Both the position numbers and the translations under genes were made by a program. This document shows positions 8,682 to 18,025 of a stretch of DNA of 56,334 nt, piece after piece. This DNA comes from Anaerolineae bacterium. GTDB taxonomy: Bacteria; Chloroflexota; Anaerolineae; B4-G1; SLSP01. The notes beneath the pieces were generated by a model that saw only the letters and a list, made by a program, of their open reading frames with translations, did not search any database and was not told where the DNA came from. The number at the start of each line of letters is the position of its first letter. Position 1 is the first letter of the stretch. Location of the stretch: NCBI GenBank assembly GCA_025454475.1, contig JALOOJ010000004.1:1-56334 (forward strand), given 5' to 3'.

Positions 8682-9940
8682 AGGTCAGGCCGCCTTTCGT
8701 GAGACCACCCGGGCATGGGCACTACCAGATCGTAGGGCATCTCGGTCAGGGTTCGGATCTCGCCGTCGCCCTCAACCCAGACGACGTCCTCTACGCGACA
8801 TCCCATACCCTGTTCTGGGTAGTAGAGCCCCGGCTCAAAGGCGAACACGTGTCCTGGCTCCAAGACCATCGTGTTTCCAGGGCTGTCGGTGAAACTCGGA
8901 ACTTCATGAATGTCCAGACCCACCCCATGACCCACACTGTGGACATAGCCACGCTGGATCGCCGGATCGTCCGCGATCGTCGGATGGCCACGTGCACTGA
9001 AGAACGCGCACGTCATCTGCTGATAGCGGCGCACTTCCTGTCCAACACGAAGCGACGCCTTCACGGTCGTCAAACAGTCGACTACATCCCGATGCAGACG
9101 TGCGACGGGCTCTGGCGCATACCCGAGGCAGAAGGTTCGCGTCAAGTCAAAGAAGTAACCACCGCCCATCTGTCGGGGAAAGATATCAAAGACGATTGGT
9201 TCGCCCAACCGCATAGGAGCACCCACAGTGCCGCGGCTATGCGGAATGCCGGCATCACTCCCAGTCGAGAAGATGAAGCCTTCGGGGTCCTCCAAACCCT
9301 CAGCCGCGACCAGGCGTGCGATGTGCTCGTGAACTCTCCCGACAGTCAACACTGCCCCGTCTTGAGTACGCAATGTCTCGTCATCGCCGACCGCGTAGGA
9401 TTGCAGAAATGCCAGGGTCTGGCGCACGACAGCGATTGTCCGCACTCCAACCTCACGGATTGCCCGCACCTCGTCGGCATCCTTGGTCGCGCGCGCCACG
9501 CGGATGAGATCGGGATCCATCTCGCCGACGATCTCGACACTCGGCAGCGCTGCGTTCAACGCCGTTAACAACGTGTAGGCGTATCCCTGATCGAGAAACC
9601 CATAACAACCAAGACGACCTGAGATACCCAGATCCTCGAAAATCCGCTGGTAATAGGCTACTGATGCCGCAAGCTCATCCCCATGGTGCTGTTGCACGAG
9701 CTCACTGTACCCATACCGTGTCGTCAACAGCACCGGATAGCCCGCGACCGCTGCCGACGCGCGATCCATGGGGCCCACGATGAGCGATGGCGTCTCTCCA
9801 CGTTTCTTGATGAGAATTCCGCGGGTTAGGTGGGCGCCATTGAGCAGATAGATCAACGGAGGGTTACCAAGAACCTTGCCGCTGACCAGGATGGCATCGA
9901 GATTACGAGAAGTCATCAACGCATCGAGATCACGCTTCAT
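8678..9940 (-). CDS. M24 family metallopeptidase (Xaa-Pro aminopeptidase-like)
   Basis: 420 aa, creatinase/aminopeptidase P type: an N-terminal creatinase-like domain (about 1-165) and a C-terminal pita-bread catalytic domain. The five metal ligands can be seen: Asp in FDIFP, Asp in FFDLTRT, His in GHGVGLDIHE, Glu in FEPGLY and Glu in CRVEDVV. Likely cleaves Xaa-Pro bonds at peptide N-termini in the cytoplasm; substrate cannot be told from sequence. I chose ATG 9940 (AAAGG upstream) over a longer frame to 9988, since the family starts close to this point. First gene of a two-gene unit with tsaD. Confidence 0.86.
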   Translation of the reverse strand: MKRDLDALMTSRNLDAILVSGKVLGNPPLIYLLNGAHLTRGILIKKRGETPSLIVGPMDRASAAVAGYPVLLTTRYGYSELVQQHHGDELAASVAYYQRIFEDLGISGRLGCYGFLDQGYAYTLLTALNAALPSVEIVGEMDPDLIRVARATKDADEVRAIREVGVRTIAVVRQTLAFLQSYAVGDDETLRTQDGAVLTVGRVHEHIARLVAAEGLEDPEGFIFSTGSDAGIPHSRGTVGAPMRLGEPIVFDIFPRQMGGGYFFDLTRTFCLGYAPEPVARLHRDVVDCLTTVKASLRVGQEVRRYQQMTCAFFSARGHPTIADDPAIQRGYVHSVGHGVGLDIHEVPSFTDSPGNTMVLEPGHVFAFEPGLYYPEQGMGCRVEDVVWVEGDGEIRTLTEMPYDLVVPMPGWSHERRPDL

Positions 9941-9999
9941 CGGAAACGCCTTTCGGATCCCAGAGCGGCTGCCGGATGTGGAAGACACAGCCTGGCGTC

Positions 10000-10027
10000 A
10001 TTGTGCCACAGGCCATGGAAAACGCAA
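10000..10027 (-). promoter_or_regulatory. Possible promoter of the M24 peptidase-tsaD unit
   Basis: On the minus strand TTGCGT (10027-10022), a 16-base spacer and CACAAT (10005-10000). Moderate match. It lies back to back with the der promoter. Confidence 0.35.
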
Positions 10028-10042
10028 TTGCCTGCCCGGGCG

Positions 10043-10071
10043 TTGTCGGCTGGTGCGTTTCCAAGTATACT
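10043..10071 (+). promoter_or_regulatory. Promoter of der
   Basis: TTGTCG (10043-10048), 17-base spacer, TATACT (10066-10071), 20 bases upstream of the der start. This placement rules out the longer upstream reading of der. Confidence 0.6.
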
Positions 10072-10091
10072 GTGCAGCATCAGGAGATTGC

Positions 10092-11486
10092 ATGCAAAAA
10101 CCATTGGTGGCCATCGTCGGGCGCCCGAACGTGGGCAAGTCGACGCTCTTCAATCGCATCGTAGGCGAGCGCCGAGCCGTTGTTAGCGACATACCGGGCA
10201 CCACGCGAGACCGGATCGTGGCCGATGCGGAGTGGAATGGACGCACGTTCCTTGTTGTCGACACCGGCGGCATTGAGGTTCTTCCGTCGACGGTCGAAAC
10301 CGGCCGAGCTCCGCTCACCATAGAGCCCTTGCTCAGGGACTCAGAGGATTTCATCCCGCTCATCCGAGCCCAAGCCGAGGCTGCGATTGGCGACGCTGAT
10401 CTCGTCCTCTTTCTGACTGACGCTATAGCAGGTATCACGTCTGCGGACCGCGAGGTTGCCGATCTCCTGCGCCGGTCAAAGAAGCCTGTGATCCTCGTCG
10501 CAAACAAAGCCGAAAGCCAGGTGCGTGAGCAGAATGCCCTCGAGTTCTATGAGTTGGGCATCGGTGAGGTCCTGACCGTGTCAGCGATTCACGGCAGCGG
10601 CGTGGGCGATCTACTCGATCTCATCGTAGAGGCCCTCCCCTGGATCGAGGAGCCAGATCTGATCGAAGATGATGCCATTCACGTCGCCATCATTGGGCGT
10701 CCCAATGTCGGCAAGTCCTCTCTGCTCAACCGGCTCTTGGGCCAGGAGCGCGCCATAGTGAGTCCGGTGGCTGGCACCACCCGCGATGCTGTAGACACAG
10801 CGATGGAGTACGACGGCCAACGCTTCGTGCTAGTCGACACGGCCGGCATTCGTAGGCGCGGTAAGGTCGAGTCTGGTGTGGAAAAATGGAGCGTGCTTCG
10901 CACAGCTCGAGCACTACAACGAACCGATCTTGCGCTTGTCCTCATCGACGGCACAGAAGGCATCACGGCACAGGATACGCATATCGCGGGAATGACCCTG
11001 GATGAGGGGGTCAGTGTCGTTGTGTTGGTGAACAAATGGGACGCGGTCGAACCGGAGCTACGCCAGCACCGGGCAGACCTTGAGGAACACGTCCGCGAAG
11101 AGCTGAAGTTCCTGAACTATGTTCCGGTGTTGTTCATCTCAGCTCTGACCGGGTCCGGCGTACAGCAAGTCCTGCCGACCGCGCAGCAGATCGTTGAGGC
11201 AAGGTACCAGCACGTTCCATCGGGGCCACTCAGTGACCTGGTTCAGCAAGCCGTCATAGAGCATGCCCCGCCCAGCAAAAGCGGCCGACGGCTGCGCATC
11301 TTCTCCGTCGCGCAGGTGGGAGTTGCGCCACCTCACTTCGTCTTCTCGGTCGATGAGCCGAAGCTAGTGCACTTCTCTTACGAACGCTACCTCGAAAACC
11401 GGATACGCGCGCAGTACCCGTTCCCGGGGACGCCTATCCAGATGACATTCCGCGGGAACAAGCCGGAAAGAGAACCCAGACGCTAG
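10092..11486 (+). CDS. der: Ribosome-associated GTPase Der (EngA)
   Basis: Double-GTPase needed for 50S subunit maturation. The 464-aa product has two G domains, each with GRPNVGKS(T/S) and DT(A/G)GI motifs (first near residue 8, second near 200), and a C-terminal KH-like domain from about 370. The second domain has a canonical NKWD; the first has NKAE in the G4 position. A 20-residue longer-than-usual linker follows switch II in G1. ATG 10092 is preceded by AGGAG at five bases. The CHAT-STAND gene starts 9 bases after its stop and is probably in the same transcript. Confidence 0.95.
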   Translation: MQKPLVAIVGRPNVGKSTLFNRIVGERRAVVSDIPGTTRDRIVADAEWNGRTFLVVDTGGIEVLPSTVETGRAPLTIEPLLRDSEDFIPLIRAQAEAAIGDADLVLFLTDAIAGITSADREVADLLRRSKKPVILVANKAESQVREQNALEFYELGIGEVLTVSAIHGSGVGDLLDLIVEALPWIEEPDLIEDDAIHVAIIGRPNVGKSSLLNRLLGQERAIVSPVAGTTRDAVDTAMEYDGQRFVLVDTAGIRRRGKVESGVEKWSVLRTARALQRTDLALVLIDGTEGITAQDTHIAGMTLDEGVSVVVLVNKWDAVEPELRQHRADLEEHVREELKFLNYVPVLFISALTGSGVQQVLPTAQQIVEARYQHVPSGPLSDLVQQAVIEHAPPSKSGRRLRIFSVAQVGVAPPHFVFSVDEPKLVHFSYERYLENRIRAQYPFPGTPIQMTFRGNKPEREPRR

Positions 11487-11495
11487 GGGTCGAGC

Positions 11496-14400
11496 GTGCA
11501 CGCAGAGCTTAGGATCGAGATTAGCAGACTCGGTAACAGATATCTGGCCATTACCAGGCGCAACGATGGCCAAGAGATCCTCAGTAACGAGTTCCGCCAC
11601 GACTTCTCGAGTGTAGCCGGCGTCCAGCCGCAGTGGTTGCTCAGGACGCGGGGACGCCCACGATCACAACCAGAATCGCGCGGCAGATCGAACCCCTCTC
11701 AGGCTGCCGCGGATGGTCGCCGGCTCTATCGCTACCTGTTCGGCAATGGGAAGGGTCTGCGAGCCTACTTCGCCGAGCACGAGGTCGGCGCGCCGTGTCT
11801 CCTTACGCTGTCCATTGGCCACGAAGCCTACCCCCTGTGGCGTCTGCCGTGGGAGTATCTTTTCGATGGCAGGCAGTTTCTGTGCCTGGACGGCACATTC
11901 ATGCTCAGCCGCCGCCCCGCAGACCTGCGCACCCTTTCCCCCCAACCCGAGCTCGCTCCGCTGCGTGTCCTCGCGATCATCGCGAACCCTGAGGACCAAA
12001 CGACATTCGACGCGGCTGCAGTATCCGGTTCGCTTCTGGAGTCCGTTGAGCCCCTTATCAGCCAGGGTGTACTTGACCTGGAGATCCTCACCGAGCCTAC
12101 GTCATCGGCACTTCTCACGGCTGTAAGGGCAAGGCCCTACCAAGCCATCCACTTCTTTGGACACGGCGTCTACCATCTTGCACAGAATCAAGGGTTCCTG
12201 TGCTTTGAGGACGATGTTGCAAGGACGGCTTTGCTCAGCGGCGCGCAACTGCCGCGATACTTCGACGGAGGTGCCCCCCGCCTTCTCCTGATATCTGCAT
12301 GTCCTAGCGCTCAGGCCGGCGCACCCGACGCTTTCACCGGGGTTGCTGAAGCTCTGCTAGATCACGATCTTCCTGGCGTCGTTGTTACGCCGGCGCATCT
12401 CGATGCGCCCGCTGCTACAGCGTTCCTCAGAGCTACGTACAGTGCACTCGCCACAGGGCTTCCCGTTTGCGAAAGCCTCCAGAAGGGACGACTCGCGCTG
12501 AGCGTGTTCGATGAAGACAAGCCCCCTGACCAACAGCCCTTCAACTGGGGGCTACCGGCGTTGTACTTGCGAGCGCCCGATCTCAGGCTCGTTGATCCAG
12601 AGATAGCTGCGAGCGCGGATGAACCTATCGACGAGCCATCTGCTCTTGCGCCGGCAACGGACCATGCTCCTCTGGAAGACGCTATCGGACGGAAGCATGA
12701 AATCCAGACCATTCGTAAGGCGCTCCGTGCCGGCGATAGGGTATTTGGCATCTGGGGCAGCGAGGGAGTCGGTAAGCACCATCTGGTCTCGCAGCTTCTG
12801 GAACGCTGGAGCCCCAAGCCGAGCGCCATACTCAGGATCGAGTGCCGTACAATGGTGGAACCGCTTGCGGTGCTTGGGCAGATCGCCGATTTCTGGCGTG
12901 GCGCAGAACCGGGCACAGGCCTTGAGGCCGCAGACGTCTTGCTGGATCTACGCCTGAACCCTTACGAGCGCGCCCGCGCCGCAATGCAGCAGATGTCTGG
13001 CAAGCGGCATGTTCTCGTCTTCGAGGGTATCGATGCATGGTTCGAAGATGACACGGCGGAGCCAGGATCCATGGCCGATGCAACGGTGCGAGACGTTATC
13101 CTGGGCCTGCTGAGCGTTCCAGGCCGAACCACGTTCTTTTTCACGGGGGCACGGCGCTGGGCCGACCTGGCCAAGACAAGCGCCGAAAAACGGCGAGAAG
13201 TGCAGATCCCCCTCCTGCCACTCCAGCCGACCATCCGGATCATGCATCGGTGGCCAGAACTGCGGCAGCTGTCCTCCGAACAGAAGCAGGCCGTCTACTG
13301 GCATCTGGGCGGTCACCCAGAGGCGCTGCAGTTACTCGCAGGCTGGGTACGCACTGGCGGCGATCTCGCTTCACTCCTGACCAAGCCGCCAATCGCCGAT
13401 CGGGCCACACACGACTGGATCGTCTACTTGATCCGTGGGATTCTGGCTCAACTCGACCCAGGCGAATACGATGTCTTGCGCTCGCTCGCGATCTTGCGGA
13501 GGCCGTTCTCGGCGGACTTCCTGTCCAGGCTGACCCCGGTAGCCGCAGGGCACGCGGAGCGGCTTGCACGGAAGTGGCAGCATCTCGGGCTGATCAGAGC
13601 CATTCATCCGGCCGACCCCGCCAGCCTGACCGTTCAGCCCACAGCCCAGCGAATAATCGTAGCGAGCCTCAGCGCCAACGAGGCGCGCTTGCTCCACCTC
13701 AAGGCAGCCACCCACTATGCCGCGCCGTTGGTTGATGCCGCCCGGCGGCAGATCTTGGCCCGCAATATCACGGGCTGGTCGCAGGAACGCATCGCGTGGC
13801 TGGCAAGCGATGCTAACGGTGTGCTAGGCCTCTGGCTGCGCCAACCACCTGAGGGCGTGACGACAGCTGCAGTGTTGGAGCGCGCCATCGCCTGGCAATA
13901 TCATCTTGCGCTTGCTGGAGCAGCGGCTGATGCCGCGCACATCGTGCGGACCATCACCCCCGAGCTGAATCGCCAAGGGCAGCGAGATCTAGCCGCGAAG
14001 CTGGCCCAACAGACAGTGGGAGCGCCCGCCTTAGGTCAGGCGATTCCCGATAGCGGAGTTTCGGTCGGCGCGAGTCCACGTGCCGGCGATTTGACATCTG
14101 CCGCACAAGCCTGTGACCGTGCGCGCGATGACTTGGATCCGAAGGCCTCCGGCATCCAGCGCGCTGACCTGCTGATGCGGCTGGCCGAATCGCATCGCCA
14201 GATGGGACACCGCCAGGCTGTCGTGCAGCACCTGCGAGAGGCCTGCCAGATCCTGCAGCATGAACACGATAGCAGGAGTGAGGCTGAGTGCCTACACAAA
14301 CTTGCCGTGGCGTGTCGGGAGCTTCCTGATCACCGCCAAGCCCTGGTCTATAGCCAAGCGGCGCTCGAGCTCTTCGAATCCCTTACTTTACCCCACGGCC

Positions 14401-14747
14401 TGGCATGTGCCGAACGCGAACAGGGGCAGATCCTACGCGAGCTGGGATACCTCGACCAGGCACTGGAGCGCTTCGCAGCGAGTCTACGAACGTACCGCGC
14501 CTTGGACGACCGAGCCGGCATCGTCGCAAACCTGATGGACATTGGGTTATTGTTCGAGCGACTTGGCAAGACCGACATGGCCATCCAGGTGATAGAGGAA
14601 GCGCTGGAGCAGCATGAGTACCTGCGCAGCCCGGACCACGGCGAAGTCCTCTCGCTGCTTGAGCGGTTTTACGCCCAGCAGCAACGCCTCAACGAAGCTA
14701 TGGCCCGGTTCCGCACGGCAAGGCACGATACTGCTGCGACGCTCTAA
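11496..14747 (+). CDS. CHAT protease - STAND NTPase - TPR protein
   Basis: 1083 aa. Residues about 130-355 are a CHAT (caspase-fold) domain with the catalytic pair His223 (FFGHGVYH) and Cys269 (LLISACPSAQ). Residues about 400-640 are a STAND/AP-ATPase-like NTPase: P-loop GSEGVGKHH with Lys427, Walker-B-like VLVFEGID, sensor FFFTGARRW and a GHPEALQLL helix typical of NB-ARC relatives. The Walker A Ser/Thr is replaced by His428, so nucleotide hydrolysis may be impaired. After a helical region, residues about 915-1075 form TPR-like repeats, a likely sensor. The start is GTG 11496, 9 bases after der. Architecture matches bacterial NLR-like conflict proteins where ligand binding by repeats activates a protease. 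No partner gene is adjacent. Target is unknown. Confidence 0.82.
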   Translation: MHAELRIEISRLGNRYLAITRRNDGQEILSNEFRHDFSSVAGVQPQWLLRTRGRPRSQPESRGRSNPSQAAADGRRLYRYLFGNGKGLRAYFAEHEVGAPCLLTLSIGHEAYPLWRLPWEYLFDGRQFLCLDGTFMLSRRPADLRTLSPQPELAPLRVLAIIANPEDQTTFDAAAVSGSLLESVEPLISQGVLDLEILTEPTSSALLTAVRARPYQAIHFFGHGVYHLAQNQGFLCFEDDVARTALLSGAQLPRYFDGGAPRLLLISACPSAQAGAPDAFTGVAEALLDHDLPGVVVTPAHLDAPAATAFLRATYSALATGLPVCESLQKGRLALSVFDEDKPPDQQPFNWGLPALYLRAPDLRLVDPEIAASADEPIDEPSALAPATDHAPLEDAIGRKHEIQTIRKALRAGDRVFGIWGSEGVGKHHLVSQLLERWSPKPSAILRIECRTMVEPLAVLGQIADFWRGAEPGTGLEAADVLLDLRLNPYERARAAMQQMSGKRHVLVFEGIDAWFEDDTAEPGSMADATVRDVILGLLSVPGRTTFFFTGARRWADLAKTSAEKRREVQIPLLPLQPTIRIMHRWPELRQLSSEQKQAVYWHLGGHPEALQLLAGWVRTGGDLASLLTKPPIADRATHDWIVYLIRGILAQLDPGEYDVLRSLAILRRPFSADFLSRLTPVAAGHAERLARKWQHLGLIRAIHPADPASLTVQPTAQRIIVASLSANEARLLHLKAATHYAAPLVDAARRQILARNITGWSQERIAWLASDANGVLGLWLRQPPEGVTTAAVLERAIAWQYHLALAGAAADAAHIVRTITPELNRQGQRDLAAKLAQQTVGAPALGQAIPDSGVSVGASPRAGDLTSAAQACDRARDDLDPKASGIQRADLLMRLAESHRQMGHRQAVVQHLREACQILQHEHDSRSEAECLHKLAVACRELPDHRQALVYSQAALELFESLTLPHGLACAEREQGQILRELGYLDQALERFAASLRTYRALDDRAGIVANLMDIGLLFERLGKTDMAIQVIEEALEQHEYLRSPDHGEVLSLLERFYAQQQRLNEAMARFRTARHDTAATL

Positions 14748-14757
14748 CGCGCCGTTC

Positions 14758-17700
14758 TCACGGCTGGCGCACTACCTCGAACGTCGTGACGGCCACTCGA
14801 TCGTCCGGAACCCGCTCACCGTTCACAAACAGCGCCACGTGCGACCCGGCGCCAGCATCATATAGCCCCACGTAGAGCGTATAGATCCCACTGGGAGCGC
14901 CGTCGCGGAGGACTAGCCTGTGCTCGTCCGCGATGATCTCACCCGGGGTCCAGGTCATAGTCGGCGCGGCGCCCCGAGCAGGCCACGCGTCCGATTGGGC
15001 CCACACCTGATCATCTGGACCGACGGCGTGCACGAAGACCGTGTAATCTTGCGCCGCGTCGCCCTGAGCGCGCCAGTAGAGCGTGACCGACAGACTATCA
15101 CCGGGCCCGAGTTCCATCGCAGAGACACCCTCGGCCGCCGAGACATCCTCGGCCGCCGAGACGTCGATCCCCAGCAGCTCTGCCCACTGGTCCGCAGATA
15201 TGTCCAACTCGACCTCAAAGACCTCTGGCGCCTCATAGCGTCGAATGCGCTGCTCGACCACCACTGCGCCCAGCACAACACGTTCATCCGCGGCTAGGGG
15301 CGGAGACGAGCCTCCACCCGCTTCCGAGCGGCGCGCTTCCGAGCGGCTCGGTCCAAGGAAGAGTGTGCACTCCCCCGCTGGTGTGTCGGGACCAACGCGT
15401 GGTGCAAAGCGCAGCACATAACGGTAGCCCAAGGGCCAACGGTCGACCGATGCAGCCACCAACGGTAGCTCGCCGTCATCGTGGCTCACACCCCCACACA
15501 CAAGGTCCCAGTGCAAGGCCGCCGGCGGTGTGCCCGCCACTCGCTCGAGCCCAAGGCTGAAGGGCAACCGCTGCCCGGCCAGTACACTATCAACCGGGAG
15601 TTCTGCGCCCAGTGCCTTCAGACCGGGCCACGAACCATCGATGTGTGTGGAGAGCGCGATCTCGCCGGCGGCGCTAGATGCAGGCATCACCTGCACGTTG
15701 CCAAGAATGAGCTCCGTTCCACCGAAGACACCGTCGGGCGTCGCGAGGCCCATCGCACCCTGCGGACCACTGGCGCGCAGCACCAAACTGTACGTCCCGG
15801 GAGGCAGATGCAGGGGCAAAGGGATATAGGCCTCAGTGTCGATGATCTGTCCCACAGGCCAATCCGGCGCGGCCCAACCCCAGTCGCTCAACAACCGGCG
15901 CCCTCCCTCGGCCCACACAATCCCGTCGGCGCCCTCCGTACTTCTCAGCGCCAGGTAGACCTCCACCTCCTGCAGCGGTACCTGGGCCTGCCAGCGAAGA
16001 TGAATATTAAGCGGGCGGGGAGTATGCACCACGTGCTCCCACGCCACTTCCACAAGATCGAGGCCACCACCGAAACGTGCTACGAACGGCGCAACCTGCG
16101 GCAGCGTGGACAGCACCGTGCACCGTTCGGTTGCCAGCCCGAGCACGGGGCTCCAGGATTCACAGACCAGCGCGCCGCGAGCCGCCATGGCATCAGCGAC
16201 GTACCTCAGCTGCGCCTCCGTGAGTGGATAACACTTGGGCGCGTGAACCCACGTGAAGGCGTCGCCATCCGCAAGTCGTTGCACGAGCCAGGTCCGCAAA
16301 GTGTCGGAATCCGCGGTCGGCGCCACTGCATCTGCGGGAATTCCGGGCAGTGGCCCTGGCACAACAAATGGTTCCAAGCCTGAAGCCTTCGGCGCATAGC
16401 CATAGACACGGACCTGATCTCGCCCAGCGACCCAGACATCCGCCACCAACGTGTAGATCGCTGGCAGGGCAGGTTCCTGACCGATGACGAAGTCGGTGCA
16501 TCCCACATTGGCCTCATTCCATGGCCAGGTCTGGCCGTCAAACAGGCCGGCAATCCCGGGGACATTGGCCGTCATCACCGATGCACCTTCGGCCAGCGAG
16601 GATTGCCTGTTGAGCCAATGTGCCGCTAGCCCTGACGCCTCTCCCCAGCCGAGCGGCACCACCGCCTGGGCCCCCCACGGTCCACCAAACAACGGACTGG
16701 CATACTGCAAGGGCAGCACGCTCACGAGAGCCCACGGCAGAGCCAGGCTCGCCAACGCCCCGAAACGCCACGCGCGCGCCCGGCGCAGCCACGCCAACGC
16801 TGCCACCAACGTTAGGAGCGGGATGACGCTGAGAACGTAGCGGTCGAACTTCTTGCCCGCCACGGAGATGCCCACCAGGTAGCTCAAGGCGGACAGCAAG
16901 GCCCACGCCAACCGGCGCGACCTGTCGCCCGTCGTGCCACGTCTGAACCAAGGGAATCCCAGCAACCCCAGCAACACGGGCGGCGTCAACCGGAAGACCA
17001 GCACCACAAGGTAGAACCAGGGACCGGGATCGGTGCTTGTCTCGCCCACGAAAAACACTGGGCGAAGGCCAATGCCCTCGTGATAGCTCACGGCGCTGAC
17101 GAGGGATTGCAGCGCCGAGCGGGGCTGCACCCACATCGGCGGGTACAGAACCACCAAGAACCCGACCGTCAGCAGCGCCAGGCCGGCAACCCGGGCCCCA
17201 CGTCTCCAGATCGAGCCCTTCCACCAGATGAGCATTGCCAGAGCCAAGCCGGGTGCGACCAGGAGCCCAAGCATCTTGGTCAGGCCCGCGAGCGCCAGGA
17301 AGAGCGCCGCGGCAACGATGCCGGGCGCCCCGTGGGTTGGCTTGCGGCGGACGCTGGCAAGGAGGGGGCAATCGCGGGGCGGGAACACGTCCCCTTCAGG
17401 ATACGCGAGGAGAATGGCCAGGAGCACGAAGGTCGCCTGTAGCCCGTCTGTATGCAGCAGGCCGGAATGACCGGCGACAAAAGGGTCAAGGGCCAGGAAC
17501 AGCGCCATCAGACGCGCCGCTCTGTCACCGAGCCTGCGCCTGCCGATCGTGTACGCCAGAGCGAGGCCGCCTGCCGTCACCAGGGCAACCATAACCCGGC
17601 CCGCCGGCAGGAACGCAACGAGATGCGGAAAAGCGGCGCCGTTCTCAGGCGCTAGCGAGGCAATTCGGCCGATCCAATCGCGGTGGGCTGCGGCCCCGGC

Positions 17701-18024
17701 AGGGTCAAGCCGCGCCGTAAGCCATATGCCGAGCGCGCCCAGGGCCATAGTCGTCATCCCCGGGTGCCCGGTCTGAGGAACGGCGGCCCAGTCGCCAGTT
17801 TCGACGGCCTCGAGGAGCTGATGGCTGCGTAGCACCCAGATCGGTTCATCCGGGGTGACATACAGCCCCAGCGGCATCAGGCGGACGAGAAGCGCCACGA
17901 CGAAGATCGCGGCACCAAGACTTCTCGTAGCACTATCCCCGCGTTCCGACGCCAAGCCGCCCGATTCTGACCGGCGGCCGCCCGATTCCGATCGGCTCTG
18001 ACGGTCGCGCCCCGACGCGCCCAT
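14758..18024 (-). CDS. GT-C fold (GT39/ArnT-like) membrane glycosyltransferase with large C-terminal domain
   Basis: 1088 aa. About residues 35-470 hold some ten hydrophobic helices; the first external loop carries TPDEP, the acidic motif of polyprenyl-phosphate-sugar dependent transferases, and AGKKFDRY resembles the lipid-phosphate-binding region. It would move a sugar from a lipid carrier to an external acceptor. The remaining roughly 600 residues are soluble, with beta-rich segments of the kind seen in other Chloroflexota GT39 proteins. The first 30 residues (Arg/Ser/Glu/Gly-rich) and a linker near residues 890-905 are encoded by copies of the dispersed hairpin repeat; a VSAAE tandem lies near residue 955. 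It starts one base after the stop of the GT2 gene, whose last codons supply the GAGGAG site. Confidence 0.78.
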   Translation of the reverse strand: MGASGRDRQSRSESGGRRSESGGLASERGDSATRSLGAAIFVVALLVRLMPLGLYVTPDEPIWVLRSHQLLEAVETGDWAAVPQTGHPGMTTMALGALGIWLTARLDPAGAAAHRDWIGRIASLAPENGAAFPHLVAFLPAGRVMVALVTAGGLALAYTIGRRRLGDRAARLMALFLALDPFVAGHSGLLHTDGLQATFVLLAILLAYPEGDVFPPRDCPLLASVRRKPTHGAPGIVAAALFLALAGLTKMLGLLVAPGLALAMLIWWKGSIWRRGARVAGLALLTVGFLVVLYPPMWVQPRSALQSLVSAVSYHEGIGLRPVFFVGETSTDPGPWFYLVVLVFRLTPPVLLGLLGFPWFRRGTTGDRSRRLAWALLSALSYLVGISVAGKKFDRYVLSVIPLLTLVAALAWLRRARAWRFGALASLALPWALVSVLPLQYASPLFGGPWGAQAVVPLGWGEASGLAAHWLNRQSSLAEGASVMTANVPGIAGLFDGQTWPWNEANVGCTDFVIGQEPALPAIYTLVADVWVAGRDQVRVYGYAPKASGLEPFVVPGPLPGIPADAVAPTADSDTLRTWLVQRLADGDAFTWVHAPKCYPLTEAQLRYVADAMAARGALVCESWSPVLGLATERCTVLSTLPQVAPFVARFGGGLDLVEVAWEHVVHTPRPLNIHLRWQAQVPLQEVEVYLALRSTEGADGIVWAEGGRRLLSDWGWAAPDWPVGQIIDTEAYIPLPLHLPPGTYSLVLRASGPQGAMGLATPDGVFGGTELILGNVQVMPASSAAGEIALSTHIDGSWPGLKALGAELPVDSVLAGQRLPFSLGLERVAGTPPAALHWDLVCGGVSHDDGELPLVAASVDRWPLGYRYVLRFAPRVGPDTPAGECTLFLGPSRSEARRSEAGGGSSPPLAADERVVLGAVVVEQRIRRYEAPEVFEVELDISADQWAELLGIDVSAAEDVSAAEGVSAMELGPGDSLSVTLYWRAQGDAAQDYTVFVHAVGPDDQVWAQSDAWPARGAAPTMTWTPGEIIADEHRLVLRDGAPSGIYTLYVGLYDAGAGSHVALFVNGERVPDDRVAVTTFEVVRQP
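15122..15162. repeat. 18-bp tandem repeat in the GT-C gene
   Basis: Two copies of an 18-base unit (15122-15139 and 15140-15157) plus the start of a third. On the coding strand it gives repeated Val-Ser-Ala-Ala-Glu. Each unit also contains CTCGGC C GCCGAG, an inverted repeat. Confidence 0.8.
15318..15347 (+). repeat. Dispersed TTCYGA hairpin repeat, copy F (two modules)
   Basis: CCGCT-TCCG-AGCGG (15318-15331, perfect 5-bp arms) followed by CGCT-TCCG-AGCG (15334-15345). Lies inside the GT-C gene in a linker; coding strand reads Arg-Ser-Glu-Ala-Arg-Arg-Ser-Glu-Ala. Confidence 0.8.
17941..18006 (+). repeat. Dispersed hairpin repeat, copy A (composite)
   Basis: GCGT-TCCG-ACGC (17941-17952), GCCAAGCC spacer, CCGAT-TCTG-ACCGG (17961-17974, one mismatch), CCGAT-TCCG-ATCGG (17982-17995, perfect) and a CTCTGACGG tail. 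Encodes the N-terminal Arg/Ser/Glu/Gly-rich residues of the GT-C protein. Confidence 0.8.
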
Positions 18025-18025
18025 A

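Noticed and set aside
8699-9568. Long open frame on the plus strand
   Set aside because: Antisense to the M24 peptidase, whose motifs are all on the minus strand; product resembles nothing.
15481-16383. Open frame of 300 codons on the plus strand
   Set aside because: Antisense to the GT-C gene; high-GC third-position shadow.
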